From positions 186,001 through 250,000 of the forward strand of contig JBAZBI010000003.1 of NCBI GenBank assembly GCA_041671545.1: a DNA stretch of 64,000 nt. The letters run 5' to 3'. This DNA is from UBA1563 sp041671545 (GTDB lineage Bacteria > Bacteroidota > Ignavibacteria > Ignavibacteriales > Ignavibacteriaceae). The translations under genes and the position numbers were made by a program. Below are positions 25,801 to 34,499 of the stretch, piece by piece. The notes below the pieces were generated by a model. It ran no database searches. It was not told where the DNA came from and worked only from the letters and a program-made list of their open reading frames with translations. Every line of letters starts with the position of its first letter. Position 1 is the first letter of the stretch.

Positions 25801-26830
25801 CAACCAATTTTTAATACCCTTAGCTCTGAAAGAGCGGCATATCCTAACACAGGGCAAAGCCCTGTGAATAAAATGAACAGAGAAATATTCAAGCCCTGCA
25901 AGGGCGGAATAAATTTCAGACCCCAAACTTATTTCGCCCCTTCAGGGCTCCACTGTTAATTACCGTTTAATCTTCATAGGGCTTCGCCCTATGTTGATGT
26001 ATATCGCCCTTTCAGGGCTAACTCATAATTTTCCTCAACTCTCATGTTCCCTGTTATTTACTACCGCCTATTATAGAACTATCGTTTTTTTTGCTCGATA
26101 ACTAATTCATAATCTGGCAAAGCCAGAATCAAAAAAAATAATGAATAATGAACAAGGAATGTAGAATATCGAAAGGCAAAACTTCATCATTCGTTATTCC
26201 TTGTTCGATGTTCGGTATTTGATTTCAACCAAATATTCTTATCATTTTGCATAGAATATTTTTACTAACTGTTTAATACCCTTAGCTCTGAAAGAGCGTA
26301 ATATCCTAACACAGGGCAAAGCCCTGTGAACAAAATTAACAGAGAAATATTCAAGCCCTGCAAGGGCGGAATAAATTTCAGATCCCAAACTTATTTCGCC
26401 CCTTCAGGGCTTGATTATATAATTTCACTTTTCAGCATAGGGCTTCGCCCTATGTTGATGTATATCGCCCTTTCAGGGCTAACTCAAAATTTTCCTCAAC
26501 TCTCATGTTCCCTGTTATTGATTACCGCCTATTATAAAACTATCGTTTTGCTTATCCGACAACCAATTTTTAATACCCTTAGCTCTGAAAGAGCGGGATA
26601 TAGTAACACAGGGCAAAGCCCTGTGAAAAAATGAACAGAGAAATATTAAAGCCCTGCAAGGGCGGAATATATTTCAGATGACCAATTTATTTCGCCCCTT
26701 CAGGGCTTAATCATATCATATCACTTTTTATCATAGGGCTTCGCCCTGTGTTGATGTATATCGCCCTTTCAGGGCTTAACTATCTCGGTTCGATTTTCAA
26801 GCATAGGGCTGTGCCATGTGTTGATGTTTT
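25801..26830. repeat. Three-copy cluster of composite GCCCT-palindrome repeats
   Basis: Copies begin with 'TTAATACCCTTAGCTCTGAA' at 25811, 26273 and 26570 and run ~210-290 bp; a partial tail sits at 26799-26826. Each copy carries six mini-hairpins in fixed order: GCTCT-GAA-AGAGC, CACAGGGC-AAA-GCCCTGTG (25848-25866 in copy 1), GCCCT-GCA-AGGGC, GCCCC-TTC-AGGGC (one mismatch), CATAGGGC-TTC-GCCCTATG (25975-25993 in copy 1) and GCCCT-TTC-AGGGC. Copies 1 and 2 also share the tail 'CTCAACTCTCATGTTCCCTG'. No gene is supported inside. Confidence 0.9.
26150..26206. repeat. 11-bp inverted repeat between composite repeat copies
   Basis: GAACAAGGAAT (26150-26160) and ATTCCTTGTTC (26196-26206) are perfect complements with a 35-bp AT-rich spacer. 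It lies in the extra sequence separating composite copies 1 and 2. Confidence 0.6.
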
Positions 26831-26895
26831 CATTCATCCTTAGCGCGGCGAAGCCGACAACCAATACTTTTTTGATCTCAGTCCGCCGCGGCGGA

Positions 26896-26959
26896 AAGGA
26901 TTAACGATTTTTGATTTTAGAAGTTAAAAAAAATCAAAAATCGCTATTCGTTAATCCTT
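26896..26959. repeat. Long imperfect inverted repeat
   Basis: The left arm reads AAGGATTAACG then ATTTTTGATTTT; the right arm reads AAAATCAAAAATCG, five extra bases, then CGTTAATCCTT. Together they give over 20 paired bases with a short loop. It follows a perfect CCGCCGCGGCGG palindrome near 26884. It resembles the repeat at 26150-26206 in containing a 'TTCGTTA(T)TCCTTGTTC'-like right arm. Confidence 0.65.
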
Positions 26960-27129
26960 GTTCTTAAATCGTGTTCCAAAAAACAAGAATTTAATCGAGG
27001 ATACCACACTTCTCTCCACAATTGTTACCCAGTCTTCTTACTTTTGACCATTGACCTTTGACTTATTCCTCCCCATCAACCCTCACCCATCATCCATCAA
27101 CCATCTTTTCTCATTTTCAGCATATTTTC

Positions 27130-27530
27130 CCGCTATGTTTGATTCTTATGTGAGTTTGCTCAAATCTTGTCATGCTATGTTTAAACCTTACGTGATTTTG
27201 CTCAATTCTTATCTCTCTATGTTTAAATCATATGTGTCTATGCTCAAATCTTACCGCACCATGTTTTAATCTTGTGTGATTTTGTTCAAACTTCACCTCT
27301 CTATGTTTAAATCTTACGCGGCTTTGCTCGGTTCTTATCCGGCTATGTTTTACTCTTACTTGCTTTTGGGGAGTTCTTGAATGGCTATGTTCGGTTTTGA
27401 TTTGACTTTGATCGATTCTTAGATGGCTTTGCGAAACTTCTACCCGGCATTGTTTGATACTTTTTCCCCGATCACTACTTTCCCCGTTTCTATGTTTAAC
27501 CGTTACCCACCCTTGCTAAATCCTTACTCT
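27130..27530. repeat. Degenerate 21-bp tandem repeat (minisatellite)
   Basis: About 16-18 units of ~21 bp with consensus near CTATGTTTAAATCTTAYGTG. 'TATGTTT' units partly alternate with 'TTTGCTC' units, giving a 42-bp higher-order period in the first half. Units decay toward 27450. A + strand frame reads as heptapeptides ('MFKSYVSMLKSY') but is broken by stops, so I treat it as non-coding. It ends at the stop codon of the kinase at 27535. Confidence 0.8.
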
Positions 27531-27534
27531 TTCT

Positions 27535-28785
27535 TTACGCAACTTCAGCAAAAATTTTTCCTTTCGGTAAGGTAAAATAGAATGACGTTCCCGTTCCTTT
27601 GCTGCTTTCAACCCATATTTTACCGCCATGGCGCGTAACTAAATCTTTTGTTATCACCAATCCTAAACCGGAGCCGACTTCGTTCTCTGTTCCGTTGTGA
27701 GTGATGTGTTTATTCAATTTGAATATCTTTTCTAAAACATTTTCTCCCATTCCAACTCCGTCATCCATCACGGCAAGTTCAACAAATCCATCAAGCTCTT
27801 GCGCATGCACTATCACCGATCCTCCGGCGTTTGTAAATTTAATTGCGTTTGTAACCAGGTTGTTAATTATGGAGTTGATCATGTTCAGATCGCCTAAAAG
27901 ATTTGTTCCCAGGGGAATATTATTTACTAATTTTACCCCTTTAGACATCGCCGTAATATTCAGCAGTGAAAAAATATTATCAACGACTGTTCGCACATCC
28001 AACGTTACCGGGTTAACATTTACAATTCCGTTTTGCAGTTTAGACCATTCGAGCAGATCGTTAAAAAATTTGTAAAGTATTTTTGCGCTGATGTTAATTG
28101 CCTGCGCGAACTCGCCGATTTCTATCCGTTCCATATCGTCTGTTTCGGTAGCAAGAAACTCCGACATGTTAAGCAACGCTCCGAAGGGATTTTTTAAGTC
28201 GTGTGAGATGATTGAAAGCAATCCGTTCTTGCTGCGGTTAAGTTCAACAAGTTCTTCATTTTCTTTTTGTGATTGTAGTAGGTTTTTTTTGAGAAGGATA
28301 TTTTCTTTTAGGAGATCGATTTGATTTAGCGTTAGCAGATCGTGCAGTTCTTCAAAGATATTTTCGGAAGAGACCGGCATCTTCATATTCTCCGCCGCGC
28401 GTGCATGAAAGTTTTCTTCATCTTCAGGAATAACATCGCACACCGATGACCAGAACATGAACATTTCGCTTTTTGCGCTTGCATCAAATGAAGAAACGCG
28501 GGAGATATTATTTATTTGTTTGGCGCCAGAATCAAACCATTCGTACACATTACAAGATTCCGAATTGAGAGTAAACGATTTGCTTTCCGCCGATAGGTTG
28601 TCACTTTCGGAAATAGAAACAGATTGAAAATCATTTTGCCCGAAGAATCCGGCGATACTAATTCCTTCGGTTTGTAGTAAAGGGTGGCTGCCGGGATTTT
28701 CCATTAGATCATTTGCACGGGATTGATTCCCGGTTGTTCCCTCCAAAATTTTATGCTGAAAGAAAATTTTGTTTTTACTATCCAT
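27535..28785 (-). CDS. Soluble histidine kinase
   Basis: 416 residues, no membrane segments. The first ~150 residues are Ser/Asn/Glu-rich and not recognised. A coiled coil (~155-190, 'LLKENILLKKNLLQSQKENE') leads into HisKA ('LLSIISHDLKNPFGALLNMS', with the phosphoacceptor His in SHDLKNP) and HATPase_c ('INSIINNLVTNAIKFTNAGG', 'MDDGVGMGENVLEKIF', 'EVGSGLGLVITKDLV'). The kinase boxes look complete. It is not contiguous with the flagellar run: about 480 bp with only a doubtful + strand ORF lies upstream. The partner is unknown. Confidence 0.92.
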   Translation of the reverse strand: MDSKNKIFFQHKILEGTTGNQSRANDLMENPGSHPLLQTEGISIAGFFGQNDFQSVSISESDNLSAESKSFTLNSESCNVYEWFDSGAKQINNISRVSSFDASAKSEMFMFWSSVCDVIPEDEENFHARAAENMKMPVSSENIFEELHDLLTLNQIDLLKENILLKKNLLQSQKENEELVELNRSKNGLLSIISHDLKNPFGALLNMSEFLATETDDMERIEIGEFAQAINISAKILYKFFNDLLEWSKLQNGIVNVNPVTLDVRTVVDNIFSLLNITAMSKGVKLVNNIPLGTNLLGDLNMINSIINNLVTNAIKFTNAGGSVIVHAQELDGFVELAVMDDGVGMGENVLEKIFKLNKHITHNGTENEVGSGLGLVITKDLVTRHGGKIWVESSKGTGTSFYFTLPKGKIFAEVA

Positions 28786-29043
28786 TTACAACCAATATTT
28801 ATAAATTGTTTTGTTTTTCAGTTCACATGTTCATAAAAATTCATGCCAGATAATCGAAGCGGAAACAAGTAAAAATCCAACTCAATTTATGCTTCTCACT
28901 AAGTCCATCTGCTTATTTCCACCAACTGTTTAATATTGTTCAATAACTTTGCACAAAAGGTCTCGAACGGTAAGAAATTCATCGGCATATAATTTGAATC
29001 AATTCCAAGTAAAGCTTTTACAATTAAACAATGAACTGAAAAG

Positions 29044-29292
29044 ATGATATTAGTAAGCGTGTATATAAAAGAAGAAAAACTTTTTATCGAGGTAAAACAC
29101 AAAATTATTTACCAGGTTGAGAAAGAGTTTCAGAACAAACGAAATCAAAGTTATAGAAATATTCTTCTGTTCACTCATCTCTTTGTTTCTGTTATCAAAC
29201 TTGGATTCAAAGAACTGCAAGAATTTATTAAGAACGAAAAGCGTACGCCAAAAATTTCCGATATTCCGGTTAATTATATTGAGGGAAAATAA
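29044..29292 (+). CDS. Possible small basic protein
   Basis: 82 residues, Lys/Glu/Phe/Ile-rich, with an amphipathic helical look ('EKLFIEVKHKIIYQVEKEFQ', 'GFKELQEFIKNEKRTPKISD'). Its last 23 bp overlap the end of the convergent kinase gene at 29270. A 'TGAAAAG' precedes the ATG but is a poor ribosome-binding site. The frame fills an otherwise empty interval and its composition is protein-like, but no family is recognised. The antisense frame at 28899-29102 looks less plausible. Confidence 0.35.
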   Translation: MILVSVYIKEEKLFIEVKHKIIYQVEKEFQNKRNQSYRNILLFTHLFVSVIKLGFKELQEFIKNEKRTPKISDIPVNYIEGK

Positions 29293-31099
29293 GTAAGACC
29301 TTCGTTCCCGTTTCTTTCGAACTCTCGAATTCCATCTCACCGCCTAATAATTTTGTTAATCCGTAAGCGATAGTTAAACCAAGTCCGGCTCCTTCAAAGT
29401 TGCGGGAGTAGCCTTCTTCTTCTTGAGTGAACGGTTCGATCAGCCGGCTCAACAACGAAATATCCATTCCTTTGCCGGTATCGGAAACTGAAATAATTAT
29501 TTTACCATCGTGAGAACTTGCGCCGATAACCACACTTCCGGTTTCCGTATATTTAATTGCGTTATCAACAATAGAGAAAATTATTTTTTCAAATTTTATC
29601 CAATCGGTAGAAAGCAAAACTTCATTCTGCTCTACTTCTAATTTGAATTCCAATCCTTTTGCTTTTGCCGCTAAAGTTTTTTTGTTGTAAACCGATTTTA
29701 ATATTTCGTGACAGTTAATTACCACTTTATCAACCTGCACATCACCCGATTCTATCTGAGATACTTCAACAATGTTGGTGAACAAGTTCAATACACGGTC
29801 CAGTACTTCTTTAACAAAGTTTGATATTTCTTTTATCGTATCGAACTCACCAACTTGAAGACAATCATCTATAATTTCAGAGTAACCGAGAATTGCATTA
29901 TACGGAGTTCTGATCTCATGCGACATGTTTTCCAAAAATGCCGTCTTCAATTTGTTCAAGTGAATTTCCTTTTCATAAGCTTTCTTTAAGATAAGTTCAT
30001 ACAGCAGTTGGTCGGTAATATCTTTTAAACTGATGATAAATATTTCTTCCGTCTCGGAAACAATTCCGGTTACTTTTCCGCTATATTTTCTCTTGTTGGA
30101 ATGATCGTAAAAGAATTCTGCGTACTTAAGAGTAAGGTTTTTCAATTTAGTAACGGCGGAGAATATCTCTTTTAAAAAAACCGGATCAAAGACCGAATCA
30201 AGCTTGGCATTAAGACAATCGTTCTTAATTAATAAAAACGTTTGATAAAAATTTTCGTTGGCGTTGTTGAAAGTCCATTCGTTGTTTTCTTTTTTTACGA
30301 TTAAGAGCAGGTCGGAAATGTTGTTGATAATCGCAAGTAAACTTTCGGCAGATTTTTTTGTTATCTGATTTTTAAGAATGTGGCTGGTAATATCATGAGC
30401 CGTAAGAATGAAGTTTAAAAGATTCGTTCCGTCTCTGTAAACTGGATTTAAATTCAACTCAAGAAAGATATATCCCTTCACTTCATCATAATAAGAGATC
30501 TCTTTCGTCCATCTTTTTGTATGATGGATCGCCTCGTTGATCTCATTATAATCTGCATCAATAATATTATTGGAAAGCACCAGGGCAATCGGTTGATAAA
30601 AGATCTCTTCAATCGAATTCTTGAGAATTTTCTCGAACATCCGGGTAGCATAACTAATGTTTCCGTTCTCATCGGTGATGATGACGGGAATCCTTCCGTA
30701 TTCAAGCGCATCATGCAGATCGTTAATACGCGATTCTAATTTCTGTTTTTCGTTTGATGTTTGAAAAGTTAAGAAAAAATATTCCCGGCTCTCGATAAAT
30801 ATTCTGTCAACTTCCACATAGTAATGATTGATCTCTAATTTTTCATCGGGGAAAAGAAATAAGTCGAAATGAAATCCGTTAAAGTTACTCTGCGAAAATA
30901 CAGTTAAAAGATTTTCAAGGTTGGGTTCGGATTTTAAGTCTTCAAAACTTCTCCCCTCCTGGATCTGAAATGATTTACGGAAAGAATTATTCGCGTAGAG
31001 TATCTCACTGTTTTTGCCAACAACCACAAGCGGTTTTGAATCCGGCAGCTCCTGGAACGCATCGATGTTCGGTGTAGGCAAAAGGTCTTTCTTTTCCAT
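29270..31099 (-). CDS. PAS-domain histidine kinase
   Basis: 609 residues, cytoplasmic. Three PAS-like segments: ~20-115 ('PLVVVGKNSEILYANNSFRK'), ~130-245 ('VIITDENGNISYATRMFEK', ending 'LTAHDITSHIL') and ~255-370 (ending 'SLKDITDQLLY'). HisKA follows ('LENMSHEIRTPYNAILGYSE'), then HATPase_c ('IIFSIVDNAIKYTETGS', 'VSDTGKGMDISLLSRLIEPF', 'EGAGLGLTIAYGLT'). The kinase core looks active. Downstream end of the ~30-kb flagellar run: it follows a small unknown gene by 12 bp and lies close to several receiver genes, which are likely phosphorelay partners. Confidence 0.93.
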   Translation of the reverse strand: MEKKDLLPTPNIDAFQELPDSKPLVVVGKNSEILYANNSFRKSFQIQEGRSFEDLKSEPNLENLLTVFSQSNFNGFHFDLFLFPDEKLEINHYYVEVDRIFIESREYFFLTFQTSNEKQKLESRINDLHDALEYGRIPVIITDENGNISYATRMFEKILKNSIEEIFYQPIALVLSNNIIDADYNEINEAIHHTKRWTKEISYYDEVKGYIFLELNLNPVYRDGTNLLNFILTAHDITSHILKNQITKKSAESLLAIINNISDLLLIVKKENNEWTFNNANENFYQTFLLIKNDCLNAKLDSVFDPVFLKEIFSAVTKLKNLTLKYAEFFYDHSNKRKYSGKVTGIVSETEEIFIISLKDITDQLLYELILKKAYEKEIHLNKLKTAFLENMSHEIRTPYNAILGYSEIIDDCLQVGEFDTIKEISNFVKEVLDRVLNLFTNIVEVSQIESGDVQVDKVVINCHEILKSVYNKKTLAAKAKGLEFKLEVEQNEVLLSTDWIKFEKIIFSIVDNAIKYTETGSVVIGASSHDGKIIISVSDTGKGMDISLLSRLIEPFTQEEEGYSRNFEGAGLGLTIAYGLTKLLGGEMEFESSKETGTKVLLIFPQYN

Positions 31100-31111
31100 A
31101 ATTATTTGCAG

Positions 31112-31771
31112 TTAATAGACGTCCACATTTAACAGTTTAATTTTATTTGATAAATCTTTCTCAATAAATACAGTAGGCGTCATGTTTCCCGGAATTTTTA
31201 TCTTCAGCATTTTTTCTACAAAAGTAAAAAGACAGCTGTTTATATAATCAAATTCCTTGCCGATCGTTTTAAGTATCCCGTCAAAGAGATCGAAAAGAAT
31301 ATCGTTCTTAATATTAAGTTCTTCTTTTAAGTTCATTGAACTTAATCTATAAAATAAAGTTTTTATTCCATGAAGTTCCGTAAGTACATCATTCGGTTCT
31401 TGCAACGGATGATTCACCATAACCGAAAGAGACGCCGCTATAACTTTTGCTTTTGCCTCATTATCTTCCTCGTTAGCAACATGGTAAACGAGTGTGTTAA
31501 GTTTTGCCAAATTTGATAGATCAAGAGTTGTTTGAAATTCAAATCCCGAAAAGTAAAATGCGACAGATATTTTTTCAGAAGATATCTTCGTCATTTCTTT
31601 TAAACGCCAATCAATTTGAGAAAGAAAACGGTATGCCGGAGACAAGTTTACCGAATCGTGTAAATCGTTTCTCAGCAGTCCGCTTTTGAACGAATTTTTG
31701 TACGCCACCGCAGCTTTTTTTCCGTTAAAAAACTCTGACTTTAAATTAATATTTGTAATTTTTTCTAACAT
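31112..31771 (-). CDS. Unrecognised protein in flagellar/signalling run
   Basis: 219 residues, no signal peptide or membrane segment. A mixed alpha/beta look, with 'EKISVAFYFSGFEFQTTLDL' and a helical C-terminal half ('ILFDLFDGILKTIGKEFDY'). No family recognised. It sits 57 bp after a REC-DHp gene and 12 bp before the PAS kinase, so it is probably part of that signalling module. Confidence 0.7.
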   Translation of the reverse strand: MLEKITNINLKSEFFNGKKAAVAYKNSFKSGLLRNDLHDSVNLSPAYRFLSQIDWRLKEMTKISSEKISVAFYFSGFEFQTTLDLSNLAKLNTLVYHVANEEDNEAKAKVIAASLSVMVNHPLQEPNDVLTELHGIKTLFYRLSSMNLKEELNIKNDILFDLFDGILKTIGKEFDYINSCLFTFVEKMLKIKIPGNMTPTVFIEKDLSNKIKLLNVDVY

Positions 31772-31828
31772 ACAGATTCCTTCAACCTATTATCGAAAAA
31801 ATCCGTACGAATTAAAGAGAGAAAAAAA

Positions 31829-32485
31829 TTATTTTAAGTCGATCATTTTGCTGCCGGAAGAATAATCGATCAGCGTTGGCTTTTCCAGATTTGTTAAGCT
31901 TTCCGTAAGAGTTTTAATTCTATCAATTGACTGCTGGATAATGCTTAAATCTTCAGAAAATTTCGTTTGATCCAATTCTAATAACTCGGCTTCCATATTT
32001 TTAACGGAGATCAATAAACTACTAAGCGGATTATTGATTTTATGCCCGATCGTACAAGCCATTTCAATGATCGCTTTATTATGTTCAAGATTTTTTAATT
32101 CACTTTGCAAATTAAAAATCCGCACACCGGATCTTATTCTTGCAAGGAGTTCCTGGTTTTCGATCGGTTTAACAAGAAAGTCATCCGCGCCAACATCTAA
32201 ACCGGTTACCCGGTCTTTTAATGAAGCACGGGCAGTGAGCACTATAAAATAAATGGTTTTATACCGTTCATCTTGTTTAAGAATTTTGCAAAGCTCAAGT
32301 CCATCCATAACGGGCATGGTCCAATCTGCCAGAATAGCTTTCGGCAGATACGTTTCCAAAAGTTTTAACGCTTCCGAACCATCTTTTGCCGAAAGGACTT
32401 CATAATTGTTTTTGGTGAGAAGTCTTTCAAGAATAAATCTCGTATCCTTTTCATCTTCAACAAGAAGTATTTTATCTTTTTCCAT
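31829..32485 (-). CDS. REC protein with HisKA-like dimerisation domain but no ATPase
   Basis: 218 residues. The receiver is intact (E10/D11, phosphoacceptor D54 in 'AILADWTMPVMDG', 'IVLTARASL', 'DDFLVKPI'). A coiled linker leads to a HisKA/DHp-like helical hairpin with 'TIGHKINNPLSSLLISVKNM', where a His occupies the phosphoacceptor place. There is no HATPase_c after it; the protein ends ~50 residues later. It could be a phosphotransfer hub receiving phosphate on Asp or His from a separate kinase such as the PAS kinase downstream. The start overlaps the preceding REC stop by one base (TAATG). Confidence 0.9.
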   Translation of the reverse strand: MEKDKILLVEDEKDTRFILERLLTKNNYEVLSAKDGSEALKLLETYLPKAILADWTMPVMDGLELCKILKQDERYKTIYFIVLTARASLKDRVTGLDVGADDFLVKPIENQELLARIRSGVRIFNLQSELKNLEHNKAIIEMACTIGHKINNPLSSLLISVKNMEAELLELDQTKFSEDLSIIQQSIDRIKTLTESLTNLEKPTLIDYSSGSKMIDLK

Positions 32486-32880
32486 TAATTCAATAACAAG
32501 TTTTTAATTTTAACGATAAGCTGATTGTAATCAATAATAGGTTTAACAATATAATCGTCAGCCAGGCTTTCTGCAAAAAACGAATCTCCGTTTGTACTGA
32601 TAGAATAAGCAGTAACCAGTAAAATGGGAATGTTTTTATGCTTCTCGGTTTCTTTAATTATTCTTGAAAACTTTACACCGTTTATTCTATCACCGTTTAG
32701 AGAAGTGTTCTTCAGATTAATATCCATAATAATGATCCCGACTTCTCCTTTAGCAAGTTCGAGAAGAATTTGATCTCCATCTTCCATGATAAGGGATTTA
32801 AGTCCGGCTTTTCTAAAGATGAAATTGTAAAAATCCTGTGAGAACGGATCGTCTTCTATAATTAAAATTGTTTTGTTCAC
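32485..32880 (-). CDS. Single-domain response regulator
   Basis: 131 residues, one receiver domain: E9/D10/D11, phosphoacceptor D53 ('GIIIMDINL'), 'PILLVTAYS' and 'ADDYIVKPI' with the conserved Lys. A short insertion follows the phosphorylation site ('KNTSLNGDRINGVKF'). No output domain, like CheY. Overlaps motB by four bases (ATGA) and the REC-DHp gene by one, so all three are translationally linked. Whether it binds the flagellar switch is unknown. Confidence 0.92.
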   Translation of the reverse strand: MNKTILIIEDDPFSQDFYNFIFRKAGLKSLIMEDGDQILLELAKGEVGIIIMDINLKNTSLNGDRINGVKFSRIIKETEKHKNIPILLVTAYSISTNGDSFFAESLADDYIVKPIIDYNQLIVKIKNLLLN

Positions 32881-33635
32881 TTCTGTTCCAAATATTTTAC
32901 AATGATACTGATTCGTCTATTAACAAGACTGTAAGGATTCTCGGGGTCTCTTAAATGTCTATCTGCGTATCCGCGGATTTCAACGATTTGAGTTTCTTTA
33001 AGTTGACTTTCAGTTAAAGCGCTTCTTGCTGCATTTGCACGATCCGAACTTAGTTCAAAGTTAGTGTAACCTGCTTTACCATTATTGAAGGGACGCGAAT
33101 CGGTATGTCCTTCCAACACAATATTGTTCGGCAGTTTTGCCAACTGATTTCCGATCTTAATTATTATATCTTTTGCTTTGTTGTTTAACACTGCCGTTCC
33201 GACCTGGAAAAAAACATCTCCCGTACTTTCTACCATTTCAATTCTTAATCCTTCTTTGGTAATTTCAACTTTAATTTTATCCAGCATAAAACTAAAAGAA
33301 GAATCCGAAGCAAGTTCTGCGATGATCTTATCCCCCATCGATTTCAATTTTTCAATTTCCAACTCTTGAAATACTTGAGGGTTGGTTGCCACCGGTTTAT
33401 CGGGACTTTGTGTGTTTCCCGGCATCAATCCTTTTCCCTTATCGGAAATTCCAAGCGGATCTTTAAAATAATGGGCAACCGCTTCCTTGGTACTTTCATC
33501 TTGACCGAGCACCCAAAGAACAATAAATAACGCCATCATAGCAGTTACAAAGTCAGCGTAAGCAACCTTCCAGGCTCCGCCGTGATGTCCATCGTGCTTC
33601 TTTATTTTCTTTATAATAATTGGAGAATCGCTCAT
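32877..33635 (-). CDS. motB: Flagellar stator protein MotB (set 1)
   Basis: 252 residues. A short basic N-terminus is followed by one TM helix with the ion-carrying Asp28 ('YADFVTAMMALFIVLWVLG'), a plug/linker region, and a C-terminal OmpA-like peptidoglycan-binding domain ('IVLEGHTDSRPF', 'LSSDRANAARSAL', 'LVNRRISIIVKYL'). It anchors the MotA/MotB stator to the cell wall and couples ion flow to rotation. Encoded directly after motA (8 bp gap). A second, divergent MotB is encoded at 35870-36685. Confidence 0.96.
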   Translation of the reverse strand: MSDSPIIIKKIKKHDGHHGGAWKVAYADFVTAMMALFIVLWVLGQDESTKEAVAHYFKDPLGISDKGKGLMPGNTQSPDKPVATNPQVFQELEIEKLKSMGDKIIAELASDSSFSFMLDKIKVEITKEGLRIEMVESTGDVFFQVGTAVLNNKAKDIIIKIGNQLAKLPNNIVLEGHTDSRPFNNGKAGYTNFELSSDRANAARSALTESQLKETQIVEIRGYADRHLRDPENPYSLVNRRISIIVKYLEQK

Positions 33636-33643
33636 AAAATCCC

Positions 33644-34498
33644 CTACGATTTTCCTCTTACAAAAGCTTCCAACTCGCTGAAAGAAGGACGTTCATCTGA
33701 GAAAATAGTTCTTCGTGCAATTTCAACTGCAATGATCGGCGGATTGCCACGGGCAAATGCAATGATACATGCTTTTATTGTTTGTAAAAGACGCACGCGT
33801 CCTTCAATGCTGTGTTCAATATTTGATGCGATGGGATTAACAAAACCGTACGCAACCAAGACACCTACAAAAGTTCCGACTAATGCTGCCGCAACGTGTT
33901 CGCCTACAACCTGCGCTCCTTTATCAATTGAGCTCATCGTAATGATAATTCCCAATACCGCGGCGACAATTCCTAAACCGGGTAAAGAATCACCAACTTT
34001 TGCAACTGCACCGGGAACAGGTTTCGATTCAATTTCATACGTTTCAATTTCCGTATCGATCAAATTTTCTAATTCATGCGGAGGAACTCCACCGGAGAGC
34101 ATAACTTTCATTGTATCGGCAAAAAAGTTTCTGGCAATATCATTCTCCACAAACTTTTTGCTCATTGATAAAATATCGCTGTCTCTGGGATTCTCTACAT
34201 GCTTTTCTATTGCGAGAAGTCCGTCACGCTGCGCTAATAGAAACAGATCGTTAAACGATTTTAGTAATTCCAAATATTCTTGTTTAGAAAATCCGTGCCC
34301 TTTGAACATCGCCGGAATTTCTGCAATGATCTTTTTAATTAATGAGAGTGGAGAAGCAATTAAAATGCTTCCAACGGCTGCGCCGATGATTACAATAAAT
34401 TCCGGTATCTGGATAAGTAAGATCGGATTTCCACCGGCGATCATAAATCCTACAAGCACTGAAAGTGTAACAACTGCAATACCAATAATTACAAACAT
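33644..34498 (-). CDS. motA: Flagellar stator protein MotA (set 1)
   Basis: 284 residues, the size and pattern of E. coli-type MotA. Four TM helices: two near the N-terminus ('GIAVVTLSVLVGFMIAGG', 'EFIVIIGAAVGSILIASP') and two near ~170-225 ('GLGIVAAVLGIIITMSSI', 'ALVGTFVGVLVAYGFV'). The cytoplasmic loop with conserved charged residues lies between them. It forms the stator ring with MotB from the next gene. The upstream REC-Hpt gene ends 1 bp before it. Confidence 0.96.
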   Translation of the reverse strand: MFVIIGIAVVTLSVLVGFMIAGGNPILLIQIPEFIVIIGAAVGSILIASPLSLIKKIIAEIPAMFKGHGFSKQEYLELLKSFNDLFLLAQRDGLLAIEKHVENPRDSDILSMSKKFVENDIARNFFADTMKVMLSGGVPPHELENLIDTEIETYEIESKPVPGAVAKVGDSLPGLGIVAAVLGIIITMSSIDKGAQVVGEHVAAALVGTFVGVLVAYGFVNPIASNIEHSIEGRVRLLQTIKACIIAFARGNPPIIAVEIARRTIFSDERPSFSELEAFVRGKS

Positions 34499-34499
34499 A

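Noticed and set aside
26326..26634. Open frame of 102 codons on the + strand
   Set aside because: It lies fully within the composite palindrome repeats; its residues simply translate the repeat (for example SIGLRPMLMYIALSGL), so it is not a gene.
25801..26830. CRISPR array
   Set aside because: Three copies with unequal 462- and 297-bp spacing, long composite units and conserved internal spacers do not fit a CRISPR; no cas gene is near.
27051..27269. Open frame of 72 codons with heptapeptide repeats
   Set aside because: Its repeats come from the 21-bp minisatellite and the frame breaks while the repeat continues; no ribosome-binding site.
27130..27530. CRISPR array from the 21-bp units
   Set aside because: Units are contiguous, degenerate and lack unique spacers.
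28899..29102. 67-codon minus-strand frame
   Set aside because: Cys/Phe/Ser-rich with no ribosome-binding site, and antisense to the slightly better + strand frame at 29044.
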